In this document: one piece after another, positions 48,923 to 56,287 of the stretch
How positions within the stretch are numbered: the stretch's first letter is position 1
Layout: each line of letters begins with the position of its first letter
Source of the DNA: Phytohabitans flavus
GTDB taxonomy: Bacteria > Actinomycetota > Actinomycetes > Mycobacteriales > Micromonosporaceae
Assembly (NCBI RefSeq): GCF_011764545.1
Contig: NZ_AP022870.1
Span: forward strand, 8,066,001-8,130,000
Direction: 5' to 3'
DNA: 64,000 nt
Notes under the pieces: generated by a model
Databases searched by the model: none
The model's input: only the letters and a program-made list of their open reading frames with translations
Told to the model about the DNA's origin: nothing
Made by a program: the position numbers and the translations under genes

Positions 48923-49402
48923 GTGTCGACCCCGACCATGGTCCCGAGTTCGACCGGTGTCTCATCCCGGATGAGCCGACAGCGTCGGCGCGACACCGGA
49001 CCGGAGCTTGCCATTCGTAAGCTTCTGCACGCCAGAGGTTTCCGCTACCGAGTCGCGTGGCCCATACCGGACATGCGTCGCCGCACGATCGACATCGCGT
49101 TCACACGGGCTCGTGTCGCCGTCTTCATCGACGGCTGCTTCTGGCATGGGTGCCCTCAGCACAGGACCCTGCCCGCCTCCAATACGGAGTGGTGGTCGCG
49201 CAAGCTCGCGACCAACACTGCTCGTGACGCGGTCACCGCTGCCCACCTGGCGGACCTCGGCTGGACGGTGGTACGGGTGTGGGAGCACGAGAGTGCAGTC
49301 GAGGCGGTGGAGCGAATCGTTGCGCGTATGAGATCGGTAGCCGCCTCGGCCGAACGTGTGTCCGAAGGCAGCGGCGCGCCTGAACAACGCCCACTTGCGT
49401 GA
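48923..49402 (+). CDS. vsr: Very-short-patch repair (Vsr) endonuclease
   Basis: This 159-residue protein fits the Vsr family, which nicks DNA at T:G mismatches made when 5-methylcytosine deaminates. RRRDTGPELAIRKLLHARGF opens the domain. The active segment VFIDGCFWHGCPQH (about 67-80) holds the catalytic Asp, the aromatic wedge Trp and the zinc-binding Cys/His residues. GTG 48923 is chosen because the domain starts soon after it; ATG 48938 and an earlier frame from 48857 are alternatives. It precedes the C5 methyltransferase, which it probably protects, and is divergent from the Z1 operon. Confidence 0.9.
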   Translation: MSTPTMVPSSTGVSSRMSRQRRRDTGPELAIRKLLHARGFRYRVAWPIPDMRRRTIDIAFTRARVAVFIDGCFWHGCPQHRTLPASNTEWWSRKLATNTARDAVTAAHLADLGWTVVRVWEHESAVEAVERIVARMRSVAASAERVSEGSGAPEQRPLA

Positions 49403-49459
49403 CCCGTACGATGATCGCGACCAGACCCCCTGGCACCGATCGATCTCGCAGGAGGAAAC

Positions 49460-50578
49460 GTGGCCGGCTGGGACAGCGGCAAGACCACCGACCTCTCTCC
49501 AGCTGATGCCCTCCGGCTAATAGACTTATTCGCAGGTTGTGGCGGACTCACCGCCGGTTTCCACGCGACTGGCCACTACAAATCCGTGGCGGCCGTCGAG
49601 AACGACTTCGCAGCCGCGTGCACGTACGCCGCAAACTTCGGCGAGGAAAACATACATTGGGGCGACATCGCCGAATGGGTTCGGGGCGATCTGCCGGCGG
49701 CGGATGTTGTCGTCGGTGGCCCTCCATGCCAAGGATTCTCCAGCCTGGGATCGCGACGCATGGACGACCCGCGTAATGAACTTTGGCGGCATTACGTCGA
49801 CACGCTCGTCCAGGTGCAACCAAAAGCATTCGTCCTGGAAAACGTTCCTCAGTTCGAGCAGTCAGCCCAGTTCAACTCGTTTTGCAAGGAGACCCGATCG
49901 CGCGGGCGGCTGCGGAACTACGTGCTGCACCGTGCCGTGGTCAAGGCGACGGACTTCGGCGCACCACAACTACGCCGGCGTCTAATCGTCATCGGCACCC
50001 GTACGGACCTGGCCCCGATCGAGGTCCCATCGCCACGCGTCGCCGAGAAGGACTGGAAGACCGTTCGTCATGCGATCGGCGACCTCGTCGGGAGCGTCGA
50101 CCCAGAACAAACCTCTCTGCCCGGCACGGCCGAGACGTTCTTCGGTCGTAGCGTGAGCGGGATTTACAAGGCGACGGACCTGGACTTCGCTCGCAACTAC
50201 ACAAAGCTCTCACAGGATCGCATGAAACACATCCCAGAGGGCGGCAACCGGTTCAACCTTCCCGACCGGCTCAAAGCGCCGTGCTGGATCGGCCATGCCC
50301 GCGGTTCACACGACGTCTTCGGCAGGCTGCGATGGGAACGGCCCTCGGTGACGATCCGAACGGAGTTTTTCAAGCCCGAGAAGGGGCGCTATCTGCATCC
50401 GACGGAGAATCGTGCGTTGAGCCATCACGAGGCGGCGCGCTTACAGGGATTTGACGACGATTTCGTATGGTGCGGGTCGAAGATCGAGATCGCTTGCCAG
50501 ATCGGTAACGCAGTTCCGGTTCAACTTGCACGCGCACTCGCGGATCACATCTCGGAATCCCTGGATGAGTCTGCTTGA
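49460..50578 (+). CDS. DNA C5-cytosine methyltransferase
   Basis: This 372-residue DNA methyltransferase places a methyl group at C5 of cytosine. Motifs occur in order: I DLFAGCGG (22-29), IV GGPPCQGFS with nucleophile Cys90, VI VLENVP, VIII QLRRRLIVIG, and X QIGNAVP near the end. The target-recognition region is at about 230-310. GTG 49460 follows AGGAGG at good spacing and the gene is intact. It is downstream of vsr and divergent from the Z1 operon, so it is the modification arm that marks self DNA for that cluster. The target sequence cannot be read off. Confidence 0.93.
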   Translation: MAGWDSGKTTDLSPADALRLIDLFAGCGGLTAGFHATGHYKSVAAVENDFAAACTYAANFGEENIHWGDIAEWVRGDLPAADVVVGGPPCQGFSSLGSRRMDDPRNELWRHYVDTLVQVQPKAFVLENVPQFEQSAQFNSFCKETRSRGRLRNYVLHRAVVKATDFGAPQLRRRLIVIGTRTDLAPIEVPSPRVAEKDWKTVRHAIGDLVGSVDPEQTSLPGTAETFFGRSVSGIYKATDLDFARNYTKLSQDRMKHIPEGGNRFNLPDRLKAPCWIGHARGSHDVFGRLRWERPSVTIRTEFFKPEKGRYLHPTENRALSHHEAARLQGFDDDFVWCGSKIEIACQIGNAVPVQLARALADHISESLDESA

Positions 50579-50605
50579 TGCCAAGTAGGAGGCCGCCTCT
50601 AGGAG

Positions 50606-52138
50606 CAATGCCGTTCAGATAAGGCCGTCTGGGCAGGCCAGTAACGGTGTCGGTGGGCCGGGGTGACGAGTGATTCGGTCGGTGGGACGTTTGACTCGGT
50701 AGGAGTTGTGTCGGGCGCGTTTGATGACGCGGGGGCAGGTCCGGTTGCGGCGGGGCGGGTTGGGCTGGCTGCGGATTTCGGTGAGCGCGTCGGTCAGGGC
50801 GTCGGAAAGGTGTTCAGGGGTGATGGCCGCCTGGTCGGTGACCTGGCGGCGCACAACGCGTAGACCTTTGACGAATGACATCCGGTCCGGGTCGTAGCCG
50901 GCGGGGTCGGCGGCATCCAGGAGCAGCGCGCGGATGGCGTAGTGCGCCAGCAGCAGGCCCCACATTTGTTGTTCGGCCAGGTCCGGGGTCTTCGAGCGGA
51001 GGACCTCACCGCGACCGCGTAGGTCGGTCTTCAGTTCGTCCAGCGCGGATTCTTCCTCCCAGCGCTGGTGATACGCCTCGGCCAGTTCCACGGCGGGCAC
51101 CTCGTGCGGGTCGGTGATGGTGGTGACCACGACGATCAGGTCGCCGTCGGGGTTGCGGTCCGGGACGGTGTACTCGACCACCCGGACCAGCCGGGCCAGG
51201 TCGCCGGGAACATCGTGGCCGGCTCTGGCCTGCTCGACCAGCCGGGCCCGCCGGGCGGCGCTCAGACCGGGAGCGTAGATCAGCGCCTGGTAGGAGCCGT
51301 CGGCCAGCCAGCGCAGGTGCCCGACGGACACCGACGCGCCGATCCGCCAGGCCAGATCGGCACCAGTAGCGGCGAACGCCTGGAACAGTTCGTAGGAGTA
51401 CAGGCCGGCGTCGGCCATGACCAGCATGCCAGGACCGACCGCTGCGGCAAGGTCGGCGGCCAGGGTGCGTTCCCCTGTCCGGCAGCCGCCCAACACCGCG
51501 CCGACGATGGCGTGACTGCCGCACTCCGCGAGCGCGGCGACGTGCAGCTTCGGATACGCCGACGCTTTCGGCCCGGACCCCATCCGACCGAACCGTTCCA
51601 CATTCTCCGCGGTGTCGGCCACGTCGAAGCTGGTCGCGTCGATCGCCATCAACCGGCGCCGGCCAAGCCAGGCGCCTTTCGTGCCGGCCATGGCCAGCGG
51701 CACCGCGGCCCGCTCGAACAACGCTTTCACCGGCTCTGGCCCGAGTCGCTGCCGGGCCTGCGTGATCGCCGACTTCGTCGGGACCTGCCAGCCGTCGTCC
51801 CAGGAACCGAGTTTGCGCAGATTACCGACCAGCCGACGCATCACCTCGTCATACGACTCCGCGAAAAACAACCCCATCGCGATCACGTAGCGGATCATCA
51901 CGTGCGCCGGCAGCCGCCGCGACCGCTGCTCCCGCCGAGACGTGCGATTGAGAACCTCCTCAAGCAGGTCACGGCTGAACCGGGCCGACACCACACCCAG
52001 TCCGACATGATCGGTCAACCGACCCCACGCCTGCGTTTGCCCCACCGATGACGTCACGGCCAGCCACCGTACCGGCCTCCACAATCGACCCCAGCTCAGC
52101 ACCCTCACCTCGACTGAAGCCCTATCTGAACGGCATTG
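50606..52138 (-). mobile_element. IS4-family insertion sequence, copy 2
   Basis: This 1,533-bp copy is the inverse of the element at 40059-41592, with ends CAATGCCGTTCAGATAAGGC (left) and the complement of CAATGCCGTTCAGATAGGGC (right). It lacks a matching target duplication: the left flank is CCTCTAGGAG and the right flank is CCTCATGGCT. The left flank is the reverse complement of copy 1's target duplication. Confidence 0.95.
50615..52108 (-). CDS. IS4-family transposase, copy 2 (intact)
   Basis: The uninterrupted counterpart of the first copy, about 497 residues, with the same DDE residues. It keeps the basic C-terminal tail (RTCPRVIKRARHNSYRVKRP) that is lost in copy 1. The C run near 50811-50814 has four bases here, which keeps the frame open. 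GTG 52108 corresponds to GTG 40089; the frame extends past the element end to 52144, which cannot be the natural start. Confidence 0.92.
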   Translation of the reverse strand: MRVLSWGRLWRPVRWLAVTSSVGQTQAWGRLTDHVGLGVVSARFSRDLLEEVLNRTSRREQRSRRLPAHVMIRYVIAMGLFFAESYDEVMRRLVGNLRKLGSWDDGWQVPTKSAITQARQRLGPEPVKALFERAAVPLAMAGTKGAWLGRRRLMAIDATSFDVADTAENVERFGRMGSGPKASAYPKLHVAALAECGSHAIVGAVLGGCRTGERTLAADLAAAVGPGMLVMADAGLYSYELFQAFAATGADLAWRIGASVSVGHLRWLADGSYQALIYAPGLSAARRARLVEQARAGHDVPGDLARLVRVVEYTVPDRNPDGDLIVVVTTITDPHEVPAVELAEAYHQRWEEESALDELKTDLRGRGEVLRSKTPDLAEQQMWGLLLAHYAIRALLLDAADPAGYDPDRMSFVKGLRVVRRQVTDQAAITPEHLSDALTDALTEIRSQPNPPRRNRTCPRVIKRARHNSYRVKRPTDRITRHPGPPTPLLACPDGLI

Positions 52139-52157
52139 CCTCATGGCTCATTCCCGG

Positions 52158-53802
52158 GCTCTGAGCTTGTTCTTTAACCTCCGACGCCGTCGATGGTTGA
52201 TCGTGTCCTTTGTGGACTTCGGCGTGTCGGTGCTCGACGTGGAACGGCCACCGTCCGATGATCTTTCGGTTCCCTGGCAGGACACGAAAGAGCGGATGGT
52301 GGCCGTGGCCACGATTGTGGACTACCTCGGTGGGCTGGTGTTACCCGACACGCCCGCAACGCCGCTGCCGGCAGCGTTGGCGCCGGCAGCGCGGCTGGCA
52401 GCGTTCCGCCGGGGTTTCTCCCAGTGCCTGAGGGCGCGGACGGATGCGTTGTTCGAGCTGACTGACGCCGTGTTGTGCGCGGACGGGCCGGTCACCAGTC
52501 TGGTCGAGCTGTCGCTGACGGCCGAGCACCGACGCGGTCACGGCGCTCTGTATGACGGCCTGAACTGGGGTGACATCGACATCGCCCGGCTCCGTAGAAC
52601 GCTGGCCGGGCTGCCGCTGCCACGCACCAACGACGGCCGGATCGTGCTGGCGGTCGATGTCAGCAACTGGCTGCGCCCGGAGGCGGTCACCTCGCCGGAC
52701 CGGCTGTTCTGCCACGTCTACGGCCGGGCCAAGGGCCAGGCGCAGATGATCCCGGGCTGGCCGTACTCGTTCGTGGCCGCGTTGGAGTCCGGCCGCACCT
52801 CGTGGACCGCGGTGCTGGACGCGCAGCGGCTCGGCCCGGTCGACGACGCCACCGCGGTCACCGCCGCCCAGCTCCGCGACGTCGTAAACCGGCTCATCGA
52901 GGCCGGGCACTGGCGCCAAGGTGACCCGCAGATTCTGATCGTCGCGGACACCGGCTACGACACCGCCCGGCTCGCGTTCGTGCTGGCCGACCTGCCCGTG
53001 CAGTTGCTCGGCCGGCTCCGCGCCGACCGGGTACTCCGGCTGCCCAAGCCGCCCTCGCGGCCGGGCAGCGTCGGTCGTCCACGCAAACACGGGCCAGAGT
53101 TCCGGCTGGACACCCCGCACACCTGGCCGGCAGCGCAGCACCAGACGACCACCGCCACCACCCGCTACGGCACCGCCGTAGCGGCCAGCTGGAACCGGCT
53201 ACACCCACGCCTGACCCGCCGCACCTGCTGGATCGACCACGAGCAGGACTTACCAGTCATCGAGGGCACCCTCATCCGGCTCCAGGTCGAACATCTGCCC
53301 GGCGACCGCGACCCCAAACCACTCTGGTTGTGGTGCTCCGCCGTCAACGCCACCGCCGCCGACCTCGACCGCTGGTGGCAGTCGTTCCTACGCAGATTCG
53401 ACCTGGAACACACCTTCCGCCTGTTCAAACAAACCCTCGGCTGGACCCGCCCGAAACTACGCACCCCACAAGCGGCAGACCGCTGGATCTGGCTGATCAT
53501 CGCCGCACACACCCAACTACGCCTGGCCCGACCACTAGCCGCAGATCTACGCCGCCCCTGGGAACGACCAGCCGCACCCGACCGACTCACCCCAGCCCGC
53601 GTCCGCCGCGGGTTTCGGAACATCCGCCCGAACACAGCCCTACCAGCCAGCGCACCGAAACCCACCCGCCCCGGCCCGGGCCGCCCGTCCGGCTCACGAA
53701 ACCGACGACCCGCACCCCGCCACGACGTCGGGAAAACGGTCAAACGCGACCTGACCATCACCGCCCACAAGCAGCGCACAGGTTAAAGAACAAGCTGAGA
53801 TC
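52158..53802 (+). mobile_element. IS701-like insertion sequence
   Basis: Inverted repeats AGCTTGTTCTTTAACCT at 52164-52180 and its complement at 53780-53796 are perfect over 17 bases. The match extends outward to about 52158 and 53802 with two mismatches. They bracket a DDE transposase. No clear target duplication is seen. Only 19 bases separate its left end from IS copy 2. Confidence 0.8.
52203..53786 (+). CDS. IS701-like DDE transposase
   Basis: This transposase of about 527 residues resembles the family found widely in Streptomyces and relatives (NF041680/IS701-like, from memory). RGHGALYDGLNWGDID opens the core. The catalytic Asp lies in IVLAVDVSNWLRP, the second in LIVADTGYDTAR and the Glu in FDLEHTFRLFKQTLGW. 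The frame opens at 52143 outside the element, so GTG 52203 inside it is a better start. The gene is intact and ends just inside the right repeat. Confidence 0.85.
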   Translation: MSFVDFGVSVLDVERPPSDDLSVPWQDTKERMVAVATIVDYLGGLVLPDTPATPLPAALAPAARLAAFRRGFSQCLRARTDALFELTDAVLCADGPVTSLVELSLTAEHRRGHGALYDGLNWGDIDIARLRRTLAGLPLPRTNDGRIVLAVDVSNWLRPEAVTSPDRLFCHVYGRAKGQAQMIPGWPYSFVAALESGRTSWTAVLDAQRLGPVDDATAVTAAQLRDVVNRLIEAGHWRQGDPQILIVADTGYDTARLAFVLADLPVQLLGRLRADRVLRLPKPPSRPGSVGRPRKHGPEFRLDTPHTWPAAQHQTTTATTRYGTAVAASWNRLHPRLTRRTCWIDHEQDLPVIEGTLIRLQVEHLPGDRDPKPLWLWCSAVNATAADLDRWWQSFLRRFDLEHTFRLFKQTLGWTRPKLRTPQAADRWIWLIIAAHTQLRLARPLAADLRRPWERPAAPDRLTPARVRRGFRNIRPNTALPASAPKPTRPGPGRPSGSRNRRPAPRHDVGKTVKRDLTITAHKQRTG

Positions 53803-54056
53803 GCAGGCATCGAGGCGTGGACAGTCCGATACGCACAACGCTTGAGCGGTTCGTGGGTCTGGCAGCGCTGGCCGACCCGGGTCGGCCAGCCCGAACTCCT
53901 GGCTCGACGCGAGGGTCTCACCGGCATGCTCAGGCACCACTCGTAGAAGCGTTCGCCGTTGCTTCAGCGGCGGCCTGTCGACCACGCTCATCGCTCAACA
54001 GGGGAGAAGATCTCGGTCGAAGGGTGGTACCGCCAACCGATGCGACCGAACACCAT

Positions 54057-55391
54057 GTGCCGGTGAATCACGCGCGCCTCGTTCCGATGCTCAAGACCAT
54101 GCGCTACGCCCAAGGCGCGAGCAGGGTCGATGTCGAGCTGGACGGCCATCTCAACTATCACTTCGTCACCACCTCACCCGCCGCCGCGCACGGTCGGAAG
54201 CTGATGCTTGAGGCTGGTATCAATGCGGCGGCCATAGTCGAAACTGCTGACGGGCCTCGTCGACCTGTGATCAGCCTGCGGTCAAGTCCATGGAAAGCGG
54301 GCCATGCCACCAATCCCTGGCATGACGAGTTCGACCTCGACCACGGTCACGTTCGCTACTACGGCGACCATAAACCGTCCACCATGGGACTTCCTGGCGC
54401 GACAGCGGGCAACCGGGCTCTGCTTGACGCATGGACGCTGCACGCCGCTACCGACCCGCGTGGGCGTCTCCAAGCACCACCGCTGCTGATCTATCGGTCC
54501 ATCACGGTCAACCGGGACGGTCGCAGTCTTGTCAAGGGCCATATTGAGTTCTGTGGTGCCGCGATCATCGAAAGGCTCGAACACGTCGTGCAACGTGACC
54601 CGGAGTCAGGGCGCAGCTTCCCCAACCTCGTACTGGACCTGGCAGTCATAGACCTTGTCGACACAGGTGACGCTCTCGACATGCGCTGGATCGACGACCG
54701 ACGTAATCCAGAACTCGACGCGGAGCGGGCCGCTCGGCACGCGCCCGCATCGTGGCGGCGCTGGATCAGAGACGGCAAAGCCGCGATCCCTCGCGTGCGA
54801 CGGCGTGTCGTGTCATCCCGTGTCCGACCGGCGGAGGACCAGCTTCCAACTCCCGGTTCCACCGAGGCAGAACTCTTGCAGCGCCTCTACACCTACTTCG
54901 ATGGACGCAAGCACGCCTTCGAAATGCTCGCGGCTCGGGTCAGTGCCCAGATCCTTAGTGGATCCGGCGCCCGCTACCACGACGGATGGCTCACCCGGCC
55001 TGGCGGTGACGGCGGCGTGGACTTCGTGGGGCGGCTCGACGTCGGCACACCTGCGAACAACACGCCTCTCGTCGTCCTCGGGCAAGCGAAGTGCATAACC
55101 CCTACCTCATCAATCAGTCCTGACCAGGTCGCGCGGGTCGTCGCACGCCTACGACGCGGGTGGATCGGTGTGTTCGTCACGACCGGGGTTTTCACGAAGC
55201 AGGCACAGATCGAAGTGATCGACGACCAGTACCCTCTCGTTCTGGTCGACGGGAAGACGCTCGCTGAACAAGTACTACGGATGGCGGCTGCGGACCACAA
55301 CGGTGACCTCGACGCGCTCCTCACATCGGTCACGGCGGACTACGACATTGCTATCACGTACCGACGACCCAACGAGATTCTGCTCGGATAG
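54057..55391 (+). CDS. AspBHI-like methylation-dependent (type IV) restriction endonuclease
   Basis: This 444-residue protein fits the AspBHI layout: an N-terminal SRA-like domain that reads 5-methylcytosine, and a C-terminal Mrr-type nuclease. The N-terminal signature is FDLDHGHVRYYGDHKPS (about 92-108), followed by the GN and PPLLIYRS strands. The nuclease domain has Asp in GGDGGVDFVGRLD (near 319) and Gln-x-Lys in VVLGQAKC (near 342), the Mrr variant of PD-(D/E)XK. The start is uncertain; GTG 54057 is the best in-frame choice without good ribosome site. It would cut foreign DNA carrying 5-methylcytosine in a certain context, and faces the end of the DISARM-like operon. Confidence 0.75.
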   Translation: MPVNHARLVPMLKTMRYAQGASRVDVELDGHLNYHFVTTSPAAAHGRKLMLEAGINAAAIVETADGPRRPVISLRSSPWKAGHATNPWHDEFDLDHGHVRYYGDHKPSTMGLPGATAGNRALLDAWTLHAATDPRGRLQAPPLLIYRSITVNRDGRSLVKGHIEFCGAAIIERLEHVVQRDPESGRSFPNLVLDLAVIDLVDTGDALDMRWIDDRRNPELDAERAARHAPASWRRWIRDGKAAIPRVRRRVVSSRVRPAEDQLPTPGSTEAELLQRLYTYFDGRKHAFEMLAARVSAQILSGSGARYHDGWLTRPGGDGGVDFVGRLDVGTPANNTPLVVLGQAKCITPTSSISPDQVARVVARLRRGWIGVFVTTGVFTKQAQIEVIDDQYPLVLVDGKTLAEQVLRMAAADHNGDLDALLTSVTADYDIAITYRRPNEILLG

Positions 55392-55593
55392 CCCGCAGCG
55401 GTGCACATGGCGAACCAGAGGCTGTGCCACGCCGTTCGGTATCCGTCCATACTGATCAGGGGCGCGTGCCGCAGCCGTTCGCCGTCACGACAGGGTTCCA
55501 GCCCGCCGACACGAAATGCCAGGCGACCGGCCCACGGTACGGATCACCGCACTGGTCGACTCGACACACCAGGCAGGCGCTAAGATGTCGGGC

Positions 55594-56283
55594 TCAGTAC
55601 TCGTCGCCGACGTCCGGCCGTGGGAACCAGCTGTCGATCGGGACGCGCCCAAGATAGGTGTAGCTGACGACGTCCGTGCCGACCGGCGCGAAGAGCTCGC
55701 GAGCCTCGTTGATGTAGATGCTGCCTCCTGCCCTCTTGTACCTGGACCACCCACGCACGACCTCGCTGGCGGACGCCAGATAGTCGGACAGGTACTCGTC
55801 GCGCACTCGCCCGGGACGGATCTGTCGGCGGCAGTAAACATCGTCGCCGGTGGCATTCAACGTGTACTTGACGCCGACGCGAGGGCCGGTCCAACGGTCG
55901 CCCGGTGAAAGATGACCGGACGCGATGGGGGAAATCCTCGTCCCGTCGAGATCGAACTCCAGGAACGGGTCGTAGCGGCCCGCGTACCAGGTCCCACCTC
56001 CCGCCTTGACAAGTACATGTCGCCACTCGTTGATGTAGAAGACGCCGGAGGGCGGCTCACTACGCTCGCTCTTGGCTTGGGCGACCAGCTTGACGAGTCG
56101 CGGATGCTGATCCGTCGTCAGCAGTGCCCGTTCCCGTCTGTCGACGACGTAGACGAGTCGGATCTGCCCGTCGGCGGTCACCCGGTACTTGGCGTCGGTC
56201 TTCGTGGAGCTCGGCTCAATCCAGGGGTATGCCTGCCGCTGGTGTGACACCACTATTGCCACCCTCAGTTCTGGTTCGGACAA
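55594..56283 (-). CDS. Last gene of the DISARM-like operon, with two YINE repeats
   Basis: This 229-residue protein is unrecognised. It contains two copies of a short element, SGVFYINEWRHVLVKAGG (79-96) and GGSIYINEARELFAPV (186-201), each followed by a strand ending Y-x-G or Y-L-G. The end of the adjacent helicase has a third version (SGLQFHVNEAGDAYYTSGG). The first residues, EPELRVAIVV, repeat exactly a stretch of the helicase near its motif Ia. It starts at TTG 56283, four bases after the helicase stop, without a good ribosome site, so it is probably translated by coupling. It may be a target-binding partner of that helicase. No function is proven. Confidence 0.65.
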   Translation of the reverse strand: MSEPELRVAIVVSHQRQAYPWIEPSSTKTDAKYRVTADGQIRLVYVVDRRERALLTTDQHPRLVKLVAQAKSERSEPPSGVFYINEWRHVLVKAGGGTWYAGRYDPFLEFDLDGTRISPIASGHLSPGDRWTGPRVGVKYTLNATGDDVYCRRQIRPGRVRDEYLSDYLASASEVVRGWSRYKRAGGSIYINEARELFAPVGTDVVSYTYLGRVPIDSWFPRPDVGDEY

Positions 56284-56287
56284 GGAA

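Noticed and set aside
40059..52138. Composite transposon formed by the two IS copies
   Set aside because: The outer flanks (CTCCTAGAGG and CCTCATGGCT) are not a shared target duplication, so movement as a unit is not supported.
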